Shown here: positions 11,633 through 20,944 of the stretch, piece after piece
Position numbering within the stretch: the first letter of the stretch is position 1
Layout of the letters: each line of letters begins with the position of its first letter
DNA from: Methyloversatilis universalis FAM5
Lineage (GTDB): Bacteria; Pseudomonadota; Gammaproteobacteria; Burkholderiales; Rhodocyclaceae
Length of the DNA stretch: 64,000 bases
Reading direction: 5' to 3'
Assembly (NCBI RefSeq): GCF_000214035.2
Contig: NZ_AFHG01000059.1
Span: forward strand, 124,001-188,000
Translations under genes and position numbers: made by a program
The notes under the pieces: model-generated
Seen by the model: the letters and a program-made list of their open reading frames with translations, nothing else
Databases searched by the model: none
Told to the model about the DNA's origin: nothing

Positions 11633-11641
11633 TGGTATAAT
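11633..11641 (+). promoter_or_regulatory. Extended -10 promoter for hemA
   Basis: TGGTATAAT is a perfect -10 hexamer with the extended TGn element. No good -35 is visible at the usual spacing. A start of transcription near 11648 would give a leader of about 45 bases before the hemA ATG. Confidence 0.6.
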
Positions 11642-11692
11642 CTCGTCCCAACAGGTGCTTCGCGCCTACTCCACGTCTGCTGCCCGCCCCAC

Positions 11693-12964
11693 ATGTCCCT
11701 GTTCGCGCTCGGTCTCAACCACCACACCGCCCCGCTGGCGGTGCGCGAGCGCATGACCTTCCTGCCGGAATCGCTGCCAGACGCGCTGGGCGAACTGACC
11801 CGTGCGCGTCCGGTGCAGGAGGCAGCCATCCTGTCCACCTGCAACCGTACCGAGCTGTACTGCGCGACCAACGACCCGGACAGCGCGCTGGACTGGATGG
11901 CCCAGTACCACCGCATCGGCGCGCAGGAACTTGCCCCCTACATCTACCGGCTGGAACACCAGCAGGCGGTGCGCCACGTGTTCCGCGTGGCCAGCGGGCT
12001 GGATTCCATGGTGCTGGGCGAACCGCAGATCCTCGGTCAGATGAAGCAGGCGGTGCGCCTGGCAGAAGGTGCGGGCACGCTGGGTGCGCTGCTGCACACG
12101 CTGTTCCAGCGCAGCTTCGCGGTGGCGAAAGAGGTGCGCTCCACCACCGCGATCGGCGCCAACATCGTGTCGATGGCCGCAGCCGCGGTGCATCTGTCCG
12201 AACGCATCTTCGGCAGCCTGTCCGGCCAGCGCGTGCTCTGCGTGGGCGCCGGCGAAATGATGGAGCTCTGTGCGGCGCATTTCGCAGGCTGTACGCCGCG
12301 CGAAATGGTGATCGCCAACCGCACGCTGGACCGCGCCCAGGCGCTGGCCAGCCGCTTCGAGCGCAGCGATCTCAAGGTCGGCGCCATCCGGCTGGACGAG
12401 CTGGGCGAACGGCTGGCCGAGTTCGACATCGTGCTGTCCTGTACCGCCAGCCCGCTGCCCATCATCGGCCTCGGCATGGTCGAGCGGGCGCTCAAGCAGC
12501 GCCGCCACCGCCCCATTGTCATGGTCGATCTCGCGGTGCCGCGCGACATCGAGGGCGAGGTGGACAAGCTGGGCGACGTCTTTCTCTACACGGTCGATGA
12601 TCTGGCGCAGATCGTCGATTCCGGTCTGGAAGCCCGGCAGGCGGCGGTGGTCGAGGCGCAGGCCATCATCGATGCGCGGGTGGCCAACTTCCTTCAGTGG
12701 GTGCAGGCGCGCGAGGCGGTGCCGGCCATCCGCGCGCTGCGCGGTCACGCCGAGGACATGCGCGCGGCCGAGCTGGATCGCGCGCTGCGCGCCATCGCCC
12801 GCGGCGAATCGCCGGAGCGGGTGCTCGACACGCTGTCGCGCAACCTCACCAACAAGCTGCTGCACGGCCCCACCCGCATGCTGAACGAGGCGCCGCCGCA
12901 GGCGCGCGAACAGATCGAAGGCCTGGTCAAGCGCCTGTTCCCGCAGCACGGCGGCGACGCCTAG
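11693..12964 (+). CDS. hemA: Glutamyl-tRNA reductase
   Basis: First step of C5 haem synthesis: NADPH-dependent reduction of Glu-tRNA(Glu) to glutamate-1-semialdehyde. It has 423 residues, usual length. The N-terminal motif GLNHHTAPL, catalytic Cys50 in STCNRTELY, the [10 protein letters not shown] motif and the NADPH-binding GAGEMMELC region are all present, followed by the C-terminal dimerisation helices. It starts a conserved betaproteobacterial block with prfA, prmC and grxD. An extended -10 promoter lies about 50 bases upstream. Confidence 0.97.
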   Translation: MSLFALGLNHHTAPLAVRERMTFLPESLPDALGELTRARPVQEAAILSTCNRTELYCATNDPDSALDWMAQYHRIGAQELAPYIYRLEHQQAVRHVFRVASGLDSMVLGEPQILGQMKQAVRLAEGAGTLGALLHTLFQRSFAVAKEVRSTTAIGANIVSMAAAAVHLSERIFGSLSGQRVLCVGAGEMMELCAAHFAGCTPREMVIANRTLDRAQALASRFERSDLKVGAIRLDELGERLAEFDIVLSCTASPLPIIGLGMVERALKQRRHRPIVMVDLAVPRDIEGEVDKLGDVFLYTVDDLAQIVDSGLEARQAAVVEAQAIIDARVANFLQWVQAREAVPAIRALRGHAEDMRAAELDRALRAIARGESPERVLDTLSRNLTNKLLHGPTRMLNEAPPQAREQIEGLVKRLFPQHGGDA

Positions 12965-13029
12965 CGCCGTCGTCACGGTGTCGGGCTGCGACCCTTCGCC
13001 GTTCCACGCCTTTCTCCCGTTCCGCCCAC

Positions 13030-14115
13030 ATGAAGCCGCGCATCGCCGAAAAACTCGAACAGCTGTCGACCCGTCTGGCCGACCTCGACGCCGCGCTGGC
13101 CGACCCGGGCGTGACTGCCGACATCGACCACTACCGCAAGCTCACCCGCGAACACGCCGAGCTGACCCCGGTCATCGCGCTCTACCAGGCCTGGTGCAGG
13201 GCGCGTGACGATGGCGAGGCCGCCCGCGAGCTGCTGGCCGATCCGGACATGAAGGAACTGGCCCAGGGTGAGATCGAACAGTCGGCCGCCGACATGGAAC
13301 GGCTGGAAGGCGAACTGCAGCGCGCGCTGCTGCCGAAGGATCCGGACGACGGCCGCAACGTGTTCCTGGAAATCCGCGCCGGTACCGGCGGCGACGAATC
13401 GGCGCTGTTCGCCGCCGACCTGTTCCGCATGTATTCGCGCTATGCCGAACGCAATCGCTGGAAGGTCGAGGTGGTGTCGGCGAGCGAATCCGACCTCGGC
13501 GGCTACCGCGAAATCATCGCCCGCGTCAGCGGCGACGGCGTCTATCAGCGCCTCAAGTTCGAATCCGGCGGCCACCGCGTGCAGCGGGTGCCGGTGACCG
13601 AAACCCAGGGCCGCATCCACACCTCGGCCTGTACCGTCGCGGTGATGGCCGAGGTGGACGAGGTGGGCGAGATCGACATCAATCCGGCCGATCTGCGCAT
13701 CGACACCTTCCGCGCGTCGGGCGCCGGCGGGCAGCACATCAACAAGACCGATTCGGCGGTGCGCATCACGCACATCCCGACCGGCATCGTGGTCGAGTGT
13801 CAGGACGACCGCAGCCAGCACCGCAACAAGGCGCAGGCAATGTCGGTGCTGGCGGCACGCATCCGCGACGCCCAGGTGCGCGCGCGCGACAGCCAGATCG
13901 CGTCCACCCGCAGAAGTCTGGTCGGCAGCGGCGACCGTTCGGAGCGCATCCGCACCTACAACTTCCCGCAGGGCCGGATGACCGACCACCGCATCAATCT
14001 GACGCTGTACAAGCTGGACGCGATCATGGACGGCGATCTGAGCGAACTGATGGACGCGCTGGCGCACGAGCACCAGGCCGAACAGCTCGCGCAACTGGCG
14101 GAGGAGGGCGCCTGA
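13030..14115 (+). CDS. prfA: Peptide chain release factor 1
   Basis: Recognises UAA and UAG stop codons and triggers peptide release. It has 361 residues, the normal length. The stop-codon-reading PxT motif is seen as RVPVTE, and the peptidyl-transferase GGQ motif in GAGGQHINK near residues 233-235, with the usual downstream [10 protein letters not shown]. The ATG at 13030 gives the typical [13 protein letters not shown]-terminus; an open frame upstream overlaps hemA and is not used. prmC, which methylates the GGQ glutamine, follows 13 bases later. Confidence 0.97.
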   Translation: MKPRIAEKLEQLSTRLADLDAALADPGVTADIDHYRKLTREHAELTPVIALYQAWCRARDDGEAARELLADPDMKELAQGEIEQSAADMERLEGELQRALLPKDPDDGRNVFLEIRAGTGGDESALFAADLFRMYSRYAERNRWKVEVVSASESDLGGYREIIARVSGDGVYQRLKFESGGHRVQRVPVTETQGRIHTSACTVAVMAEVDEVGEIDINPADLRIDTFRASGAGGQHINKTDSAVRITHIPTGIVVECQDDRSQHRNKAQAMSVLAARIRDAQVRARDSQIASTRRSLVGSGDRSERIRTYNFPQGRMTDHRINLTLYKLDAIMDGDLSELMDALAHEHQAEQLAQLAEEGA

Positions 14116-14128
14116 GCGGCGCCCGCGC

Positions 14129-14953
14129 ATGACGCTGGACGACTGGCTGCGCGAGGCGCGCGCGCGCATCGACAGCCGCGACGCGCAGGTGCTGGCGGCG
14201 CACGCGCTGGGCTGCGACCGCGCCGGTCTGATCGCGCGCGGGCTCGATCCGCTGGCCGATCCCGCCCGTGCCACCCTCGACCGTCTGCTCGAGCGACGCG
14301 CGGCCGGCGAACCGGTGGCCTATCTGGTCGGCCGGCGCGAATTCTTCGGGCTGGACATCGCGGTCGGCCCCGGCGTGCTGATTCCGCGGCCGGACACCGA
14401 AGTGCTGGTCGAGCGGGCGCTGGAATGCATCGCCGCTCTGCCGGCGCCCCGGGTGCTCGATGCCGGCACCGGCTCCGGCGCGATCGCGCTGGCGATCAAG
14501 GCGCAGTGCCCCCGCGGCCGCGTGCAGGCGCTGGATCGCTCCGAGGCGGCGCTGGCCATCGCCCGTGACAACGGCCGGCGGCTGGGGCTTGAAGTCGGCT
14601 GGATCGCCTCCAACTGGCTGGAAGCCGTTGCCGGTGAAGAATTTGACTGCATCGTGTCGAATCCGCCCTACATCCGCACCGGCGACCCGCATCTGGCCCA
14701 GGGCGATTTGCGCTTCGAACCGCCATCGGCGCTGGCCAGCGGCGAGGACGGGCTGGACGACCTGCGCATCCTGTGCCGGCAGGCGCCGCCCCGGCTGGCC
14801 GAGGGCGGATGGCTGCTGTGCGAGCACGGTTACGACCAGGCGCCCGCGGTGCGCGCACTGATGCGTTGTGCGGGACTTGCCGATGTCGCGTCATGGCGCG
14901 ATATTGCAGGGATCGAACGGGTCAGCGGCGGCCGCCGGCGCGGCGGCGACTGA
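14129..14953 (+). CDS. prmC: Release factor glutamine N5-methyltransferase
   Basis: Methylates the glutamine of the GGQ motif in RF1/RF2, and sits next to prfA. It has 274 residues. An N-terminal helical domain is followed by a SAM-dependent Rossmann domain with [12 protein letters not shown] and the NPPYI motif (about residues 177-181) that binds the target glutamine. It is likely co-transcribed with hemA-prfA. Confidence 0.96.
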   Translation: MTLDDWLREARARIDSRDAQVLAAHALGCDRAGLIARGLDPLADPARATLDRLLERRAAGEPVAYLVGRREFFGLDIAVGPGVLIPRPDTEVLVERALECIAALPAPRVLDAGTGSGAIALAIKAQCPRGRVQALDRSEAALAIARDNGRRLGLEVGWIASNWLEAVAGEEFDCIVSNPPYIRTGDPHLAQGDLRFEPPSALASGEDGLDDLRILCRQAPPRLAEGGWLLCEHGYDQAPAVRALMRCAGLADVASWRDIAGIERVSGGRRRGGD

Positions 14954-15029
14954 ACAGCTTTACCCCCGGCGGCGTGGTGCCGACGGCTTTTTCAATACGG
15001 GCAATACCGACTTCTCAAAGGAAACGAAG

Positions 15030-15341
15030 ATGAGCGTGCAGGATCGCATCAAGGAAACCGTCACCAGCAACCCGGTCGTGCTCTACATGAAGGGCACGCC
15101 GCAGTTCCCGCAGTGCGGTTTCTCGTCCACCGCGGTGCAGATCCTTAAGCACCTCGGCGTGCAGAACCTGCACACCGTGAACGTGCTGGAAGACGCGGAA
15201 ATCCGCCAGGGTATCAAGGAATATGCCAACTGGCCGACCATTCCGCAGCTCTACATCCGCGGCGAATTCATCGGCGGCTGCGACATCATGAAAGAGATGT
15301 TCCAGTCAGGCGAGCTGAAGAAGGAACTGGAAGGCCTCTGA
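15030..15341 (+). CDS. grxD: Monothiol glutaredoxin (Grx4 type)
   Basis: Small CGFS glutaredoxin of 103 residues that carries and transfers [2Fe-2S] clusters with glutathione. The CGFS active site has Cys29 (FPQCGFSS), Lys21 precedes it, and the glutathione-binding WPTIPQLYI and GGCDI motifs follow. The ATG at 15030 is chosen because of an AAAGGAAA ribosome site just upstream and because it gives the usual N-terminus ([10 protein letters not shown]). It follows prmC by about 75 bases. Confidence 0.96.
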   Translation: MSVQDRIKETVTSNPVVLYMKGTPQFPQCGFSSTAVQILKHLGVQNLHTVNVLEDAEIRQGIKEYANWPTIPQLYIRGEFIGGCDIMKEMFQSGELKKELEGL

Positions 15342-15372
15342 TCGGCGTCTGCCCGGCCCCGGGCGGATCGCA

Positions 15373-16818
15373 TCAGTCGGTGACCGGCAGCCCCTGCGGG
15401 TTGCCGGCCCACACCCATTCCAGCAGTGCATCCAGCACCGGCTGCGCGCGTTTGGCATTCGGGTGGTTCAGCCACGCAACCAGCAGCACCCGCTTGCCGT
15501 TGCGGTCCAGCAGGTAGCCGGCGATCGAGCGGGTGTCCGCCAGCGAGCCAGTCTTCAGATGGGCCTGACCGGCCAGCGGCGACGTTTTCTGCCGCCGGCG
15601 CAGCGTGCCGTCCACTGCATACACCGGCAGTGAGGACATGAATTCCGGCATGACCGGGCTGGCCCAGGCATGTCGCAGCACGGTGGCCAGATCAGCGGCG
15701 GACAGGCGCTCCGCGCGTGACAGGCCGGAGCCGTTGTCCATCACCAGGCTGTTCAGCGTCAGCCCGCGCCGCGTCGCCCAGGCACGGAGGCCGGCCTGCG
15801 CCGCCGCGGTATCGGCGGGCGCGCCCGCGGGCGCCAGCGTCAGGAAGAGCTGGCGCGCCATCACGTTGTTGCTGTACTTGTTGATGTCGCGCACCACCTC
15901 GGCCAGCGGCGGCGAATCGATGCCGCCGAGCGTCAGTGCCTCCGGCGGCACCACGCCATCGCGGATGCGCCCGGCGAGGCGTCCGCCCAGCTCGGCCCAC
16001 ATGGCCCGCAGCGCGCGGGCGAAAAATTCGCCGTGCGGCAGCGGCGCCACATTCCAGATGCGTTCGCCGCAGTCGCGCGCGTAGCGCCCGCCGATCTGCA
16101 GCGTCAGCCGGCCGTCGCCCGCCGGCTGCACGGTCGCCGTCAGCGTGTCCTTCCAGTCGCCGCATTCGCCCGCCACCAGCTGCACCCGGTTGTCGATCTG
16201 CACGCCCTCCAGCGGCGGCTCGGCCCACAGTGCCGGGCTGCCGCCCTCCACCGGCTGCAGCCGGATGCGCAGCGCGTTGTGCGCGAACAGCAGCGCGTCC
16301 GGACCGACGTTGTAAGGCGCCATCGGTTCGTTGTCGAAGGCGCCCGGATCGTAGGACGCGGTGGCGTAGCGGCTGCGGTCGGTGACCACGTCGCCGCGGA
16401 TGTCGCGCACGCCCCGGCTGCGCAGTTCGCGCAGCAGCAGCCAGAGCTGTTCCATGCCCAGTGCCGGGTCGCCGCTGCCGCGGATGTAGAGCGGGCCGTC
16501 GAGCACGCCATCGCGCGGCGGCTTCGTGACCAGCAGCTCGGTGCGCCAGCTGAAAGCCGGCCCCAGCGTGTCGAGCGCGGCGTAGGTGGTGACCAGCTTC
16601 ATCACCGACGCCGGATTCATCGCCAGTTTCGCCTGGTGACTGATGCGGGCCGGCCCGCCCTCGACCGGCTGTACCACCACCGACACCGCCGACGGCGGGA
16701 TTTCAGCGGCTTTCAGCGCCTGCAGCACCGGCGCCGGCAGCACTGCCTGCGCGGCGGCCGACAGCAGGGCCAGCGTCGCCGTGAGCAGCAGGTGCATCGG
16801 CAGCAGGCGCATCGGCAT
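15373..16818 (-). CDS. dacB: D-alanyl-D-alanine carboxypeptidase/endopeptidase (PBP4)
   Basis: Class C penicillin-binding protein that trims stem peptides and cuts D-Ala-mDAP cross-links. It has 481 residues from the chosen start, with a signal peptide to about residue 25 (AAAQA). The serine-acyltransferase motifs are complete: SVMK (Ser71-Lys74), YSNN (SxN) and HLKTGS (KTG). The ATG at 16818 shares one base with the ftsX stop (TGATG), so I prefer it over the longer open frame that would overlap ftsX by 66 bases. Being coupled to ftsX suggests septal murein remodelling under FtsEX control. Confidence 0.93.
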   Translation of the reverse strand: MPMRLLPMHLLLTATLALLSAAAQAVLPAPVLQALKAAEIPPSAVSVVVQPVEGGPARISHQAKLAMNPASVMKLVTTYAALDTLGPAFSWRTELLVTKPPRDGVLDGPLYIRGSGDPALGMEQLWLLLRELRSRGVRDIRGDVVTDRSRYATASYDPGAFDNEPMAPYNVGPDALLFAHNALRIRLQPVEGGSPALWAEPPLEGVQIDNRVQLVAGECGDWKDTLTATVQPAGDGRLTLQIGGRYARDCGERIWNVAPLPHGEFFARALRAMWAELGGRLAGRIRDGVVPPEALTLGGIDSPPLAEVVRDINKYSNNVMARQLFLTLAPAGAPADTAAAQAGLRAWATRRGLTLNSLVMDNGSGLSRAERLSAADLATVLRHAWASPVMPEFMSSLPVYAVDGTLRRRQKTSPLAGQAHLKTGSLADTRSIAGYLLDRNGKRVLLVAWLNHPNAKRAQPVLDALLEWVWAGNPQGLPVTD

Positions 16819-17720
16819 CAGGCGATGCGCGACAGGTGGCGGCGCACCGAAGCGCTGGCGCCCAGCCAGCCGAGCAGCGCGCACAGCGCCAGCAGCACCA
16901 CCCAGTCGAGCGCGGCCAGCGGGCGCAGCACGAACTCAAGGCTGTAGAGGCCGGCCAGCTCGCCCATGGGCTGGGCCAGCATGCGGGTGGCGACCAGCGC
17001 AAGCAGGCCGGCCAGCACGCCGCCGAGCAGGCCCTGCAGCGCACCGAACCAGTGGAAGGGCCGGCGTATCCAGGCGTCGGTGGCGCCGAGCAGGCGGCTC
17101 ACCTCGATCTCGTCGCGCTGGGTCAGCAGCTGCAGCCGTATCGTGTTGAAGGTGACCGCGACCAGTCCGAGGCCGAGTACGCCGGCCAGCATGGTGAGCG
17201 CCTGCCGGCCGAGCGCGATCAGGGCGTCCAGCCGCTTGGCCCAGTCGGAATCGAGCTGCACGTGCTCGACTTCGGGCAGCTTCGAGAGCTCGCTGCGCAG
17301 CGCTTCGAGTCGCTGTGCGTCGGCGTCCTTCAGCCGCACGACGAAGGCGTCGGCGAACGGGTTTTCCGGCAGCGCGTCGAGGATTTCCGACAGTCCTTCG
17401 TTGTCGCGGAAGCGTTTCAGCGCGGTGTCACGCGAAATGAGTTCGACCCGGCCGTCCTTCGCCAGCAGCGCGCGTATCTTCTTTTCGGTGTCCTTCACCG
17501 TGTCGGCGCTCGCGGCCGGCTGCATGAACACCGAAATTTCCGGCGCCGCGCTGACCGTGCCGGCCAGCCGCTGCAGATTGCCCAAGAGCATGTAGCCGGT
17601 GGCCGGCAGGGCGGCGGCGATGCCTACCACCAGCGCAGCCAGCAGCGTGTTGAAAGGCTGGCGCAGCATCTGCCGGGCGGCGCGCAGGCCTGCGCGCATC
17701 TGAAGACGCAGCCAGTTCAT
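16818..17720 (-). CDS. ftsX: Cell division protein FtsX
   Basis: Permease-like subunit of the FtsEX complex that gates periplasmic murein hydrolases at the septum. It has 300 residues: one membrane segment near residue 25-50, a periplasmic domain (about 55-165), then three membrane segments in the C-terminal half (for example GLGLVAVTFNTIRLQLLTQRDE). It overlaps ftsE by a 4-base ATGA and dacB by one base, so the operon is tightly coupled. Confidence 0.95.
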   Translation of the reverse strand: MNWLRLQMRAGLRAARQMLRQPFNTLLAALVVGIAAALPATGYMLLGNLQRLAGTVSAAPEISVFMQPAASADTVKDTEKKIRALLAKDGRVELISRDTALKRFRDNEGLSEILDALPENPFADAFVVRLKDADAQRLEALRSELSKLPEVEHVQLDSDWAKRLDALIALGRQALTMLAGVLGLGLVAVTFNTIRLQLLTQRDEIEVSRLLGATDAWIRRPFHWFGALQGLLGGVLAGLLALVATRMLAQPMGELAGLYSLEFVLRPLAALDWVVLLALCALLGWLGASASVRRHLSRIA

Positions 17721-18367
17721 TGCAGCGTCCCGTGGGCCAGCGACAACCGGCGCGGCGCGTAGCGCTCGAACAGTCCGCCGTCGTGGGTGGTGAGCAGCAC
17801 GGTCACGCCGGCTTCGTTGAACGAACGGAACAGGTCGGCGATGTCGCGCGCGTAGGCGTCGTCGAGGTGGGCGGTCGGTTCGTCGGCGAGCAGGATCTGC
17901 GGCCGGTTCACGATGGCGCGGGCGATGGTGAGGCGCTGCTGTTCGCCGCCGGACAGTTCGACCGGCATCGCCTTCTCACGGCCGGCGAGGCCGACCCGCT
18001 CCAGCGCGGCGCTGACCCGCTTTGCCGCCTCGCGCGGCGGATGGCTGCTGATGGACAGCGGCAGCATCACGTTGTCGAAGGCGCTGCGGTCGAACAGCAG
18101 GCGCTGGTCCTGCATGATGAGCCCGATCGAGCGGCGCCAATAGGGCAGGGCGGCGCGCTTGAGCGCCGACACGTTTTCGCCGCCGACCAGCACCCGGCCT
18201 TCGGTCGGGCGCTCCAGCACCGCCAGCAGCTTGAGCAGCGTGCTCTTGCCGGCGCCGGAGTGGCCGGTCACCACCACCATTTCGCCGCGCGCGATGTCGA
18301 TATCGACGCGCTCGAGTGCGGTGTGGCCGCCGGGATAACGCTTGGTGACCTGTTCGAAGCGGATCAT
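17717..18367 (-). CDS. ftsE: Cell division ATP-binding protein FtsE
   Basis: ABC ATPase of FtsEX, 216 residues. Walker A is GHSGAGKST, the signature is LSGGEQQR, and Walker B is [12 protein letters not shown]. The ATG at 18367 gives the canonical [14 protein letters not shown] start; the frame is open further upstream but would overlap ftsY. It lies 7 bases after the ftsY stop. Confidence 0.97.
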   Translation of the reverse strand: MIRFEQVTKRYPGGHTALERVDIDIARGEMVVVTGHSGAGKSTLLKLLAVLERPTEGRVLVGGENVSALKRAALPYWRRSIGLIMQDQRLLFDRSAFDNVMLPLSISSHPPREAAKRVSAALERVGLAGREKAMPVELSGGEQQRLTIARAIVNRPQILLADEPTAHLDDAYARDIADLFRSFNEAGVTVLLTTHDGGLFERYAPRRLSLAHGTLQ

Positions 18368-18374
18368 GCGCCGC

Positions 18375-19415
18375 TCAGCCCGCCTGCGGGCTGTCGAACA
18401 GCGCGTCGACGAACTCGGCGGCGCGGAAGGGCTGCAGATCGTCCACGCCCTCGCCGACGCCGATGTAGCGCAGCGCGATCGGACGCGACGGCGCGTGCTG
18501 CTTGGCGATGGCGGCGATGACGCCACCGCGCGCGGTGCCGTCCAGCTTGGTCATGACCAGGCCGGTCACGCCGATGGCGGCGTCGAAGGCCTTCACCTGG
18601 GCCAGCGCGTTCTGGCCGATGTTGCCGTCCAGCACCAGCAGCACTTCGTGCGGCCCGGTCGGGTCGGCCTTGGCGATCACCCGCTTCACCTTGGCGATCT
18701 CGTCCATCAGGTGCAGCTGTGTGGGCAGCCGGCCGGCCGTGTCGGCCAGCACCACGTCTATATTGCGGGCACGGGCGGCGTTGACCGCGTCGAACACCAC
18801 CGCGGCCGGATCGCCCGAATCCTGCGCGATCACCGCTACGTTGTTGCGGGCGCCCCAGGTTTCCAGCTGTTCGCGCGCGGCGGCGCGGAAGGTGTCGCCG
18901 GCGGCCAGCAGCACGCTCTTGCCCTGGGCCTGGAAATGTTTGGCCAGCTTGCCGATCGAGGTGGTCTTACCGGCGCCATTGACGCCCGCGATCATGATGA
19001 TGAAGGGCTTGTGCGCATCGAGATCGAGCGGCCTTTCCAGCGGCGCAATCAGCTTCGTCAGCGCTTCCTTCAGCACATCGCGCAGTCGGGCCGGATCCTC
19101 GATCCGCTCGCGGCGCACCCGCTCGCGCAGCACGTCCAGCAGGTGGGTGGTGGCATCGAGGCCGACGTCGGAGGTGATGAGCAGGGTTTCCAGCTCTTCC
19201 AGCAGTTCGTCGTCGACCCTGGTGCGCGAGAACAGTGCGCTGAGCTGGCCGCCGATCTGCGCCCGGGTCTTGGACAGCCCGGCACGCAGTCGCTGAGCCC
19301 AGGACATTTTCGGTGCGGCCGCCTCCGGCGCGCTATCCTGCGCGGCCGGCGCGGCGGGTACAGCCTCTGCGGCCTCGGTGGCAGCGGGCTTGTCCTTCTT
19401 GAAGAAACCAAACAT
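18375..19415 (-). CDS. ftsY: Signal recognition particle receptor FtsY
   Basis: Membrane-associated SRP GTPase that delivers nascent membrane proteins to the translocon. It has 346 residues. An N-terminal [10 protein letters not shown] membrane-binding tip and Ala/Pro/Glu-rich linker are followed by the NG domain with GVNGAGKTT (G1), DTAGR (G3), [10 protein letters not shown] (G4) and the [12 protein letters not shown] closing motif. The start is the ATG of the typical MFGFFKK sequence; the much longer open frame upstream runs through the divergent peptidase gene. It heads the ftsY-ftsE-ftsX-dacB operon. Confidence 0.97.
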   Translation of the reverse strand: MFGFFKKDKPAATEAAEAVPAAPAAQDSAPEAAAPKMSWAQRLRAGLSKTRAQIGGQLSALFSRTRVDDELLEELETLLITSDVGLDATTHLLDVLRERVRRERIEDPARLRDVLKEALTKLIAPLERPLDLDAHKPFIIMIAGVNGAGKTTSIGKLAKHFQAQGKSVLLAAGDTFRAAAREQLETWGARNNVAVIAQDSGDPAAVVFDAVNAARARNIDVVLADTAGRLPTQLHLMDEIAKVKRVIAKADPTGPHEVLLVLDGNIGQNALAQVKAFDAAIGVTGLVMTKLDGTARGGVIAAIAKQHAPSRPIALRYIGVGEGVDDLQPFRAAEFVDALFDSPQAG

Positions 19416-19472
19416 GTGGGAAGGCGGTCTGTGGAGCACCGTACGGCTTGCCGCACGGCTGGAAAATTCAGG

Positions 19473-19500
19473 CGCGATCAAGGATTTGGCCTTGATCGCG
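19473..19500. promoter_or_regulatory. 11-bp perfect inverted repeat between ftsY and the M16 peptidase genes
   Basis: CGCGATCAAGG and CCTTGATCGCG flank a 6-base spacer. The element lies 23 bases upstream of the peptidase ATG and about 58 bases upstream of ftsY, in the divergent promoter region. It could be a protein-binding operator or a 5'-leader hairpin; it has no T-tract. Confidence 0.5.
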
Positions 19501-19523
19501 AACTTTGGCGGAGAGTGTATCAG

Positions 19524-20909
19524 ATGGAATTGCGCCGTTTTTCCCGTGGCTTCGCGCTGTGCAGCGCGCTGGCCGCACTGCTGGCTCCGATTTCGCCGGC
19601 ACGCGCGAACCCCTACGAAACCCGGCTCGACAACGGTCTGCATGTGATCGTGAAGGAAGATCACCGGGCCCCGGTGGCCATGCACATGGTGTGGTACCGG
19701 GTTGGCGCGATCGATGAGCATGACGGCACGACCGGCATCGCCCACCTGCTCGAACACATGATGTTCAAGGGCACGAAAACCCTGAAGCCGGGCGAGTTCA
19801 ACGAGATCGTCGCCCGTGCGGGCGGCAACGACAACGCCTTCACCAGCCACGACTACACCGCCTATTTCCAGCGGGTACCGGCTGCCGCGCTGCCGAAAAT
19901 GATCGAGCTGGAAGCCGACCGCATGCGCAATCTGGTGATTTCGGATGACGAATTCGCGCGCGAACTGAAGGTGGTCATGGAAGAGCGCCGGCTGCGCACT
20001 GACGACCAGCCGCAGTCCCAGTTGCACGAACAGCTGATGGCCACCGCCTTCATCGCCCATCCCTATCGCCGGCCGGTGATCGGCTGGATGAATGATCTCG
20101 AGAACATGCGCCCGGATGACGCGCGTGACTGGTACCGCCGCTGGTACGCGCCGAACAACGCCTATGTGGTGGTGGTCGGCGACGTGGATCACAAGAAGGT
20201 GTTCGAACAGGTGAAGAAGGCCTACGGTCACATGAAGCCGGTTCAGCTGCCGGTGCGCAAGATGACCGCCGAACCGGTGCAGACCGGCGAGCGGCGCATC
20301 ACCGTGAAGGCGCCGGCCGAACTGCCCCAGCTGGCCATGACCTGGAAGGTGCCCAAGCTGGTCGATGTGTCGAACGACCGGGAGCCCTACGCGCTTGAAG
20401 TGCTGGCCGGCATCCTGGACGGCCACGCGGCATCCCGTCTGCCGAAGGCGCTGGTCCGCGGCAGCCAGGTGGCGGTCGAAGTGGGGGCCTATTACGACGC
20501 CACCGCGCGCGGCGAAACCACCTTCATGCTCGGCGGCACGCCAGCCAAGGGTCACAGCGTGGCCGAACTGGAAGCTGCACTGCGCGCCGAGGTGAAGCGC
20601 ATCGCGGACGAAGGCGTGTCCGAGGCCGAACTGGAGCGGATCAAGACGCTCACCGTCGCCGCCCAGGTCTACAAGCTCGATTCCACCTATGTGCAGGCGA
20701 TGGAAATCGGCCGCATGGAGGCCTCCGGCTACCGCTGGCAGGACGCCGATCTGATGCTAGAAAAGCTGAAATCGGTGACCGCGGCCGAAGTGCAGGCGGT
20801 GGCCCGCAAGTATTTCGGCAGTGACACGCTGACCGTGGCGGTGCTCGATCCGCAGCCGCTTGATCCGAATGCCAAGCCGCGCGCCAAGCCGGCCGGCCTG
20901 CGCCACTGA
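19524..20909 (+). CDS. M16 zinc metallopeptidase, catalytic subunit (pitrilysin family)
   Basis: Exported M16 peptidase of 461 residues with a signal peptide (about 1-28, SPARA). The inverted zinc motif HLLEH is at residues 74-78, and the third ligand lies in the ELEADRM segment. Two M16 domains fill the rest. The second M16 gene starts at its stop codon, and the pair resembles two-subunit bacterial M16B peptidases in which one chain is catalytic. The ATG at 19524 has a GGAG site about 10 bases upstream. Substrates in the periplasm are unknown. Confidence 0.92.
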   Translation: MELRRFSRGFALCSALAALLAPISPARANPYETRLDNGLHVIVKEDHRAPVAMHMVWYRVGAIDEHDGTTGIAHLLEHMMFKGTKTLKPGEFNEIVARAGGNDNAFTSHDYTAYFQRVPAAALPKMIELEADRMRNLVISDDEFARELKVVMEERRLRTDDQPQSQLHEQLMATAFIAHPYRRPVIGWMNDLENMRPDDARDWYRRWYAPNNAYVVVVGDVDHKKVFEQVKKAYGHMKPVQLPVRKMTAEPVQTGERRITVKAPAELPQLAMTWKVPKLVDVSNDREPYALEVLAGILDGHAASRLPKALVRGSQVAVEVGAYYDATARGETTFMLGGTPAKGHSVAELEAALRAEVKRIADEGVSEAELERIKTLTVAAQVYKLDSTYVQAMEIGRMEASGYRWQDADLMLEKLKSVTAAEVQAVARKYFGSDTLTVAVLDPQPLDPNAKPRAKPAGLRH

Positions 20910-20944
20910 TGCGTTTCCGCAACGATCTTCTTCTGGTGAATCCG

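Noticed and set aside
18367-18526. Longer N-terminus for FtsE
   Set aside because: The extension overlaps the ftsY coding sequence and has no similarity to the ABC fold; the [11 protein letters not shown] start is canonical.
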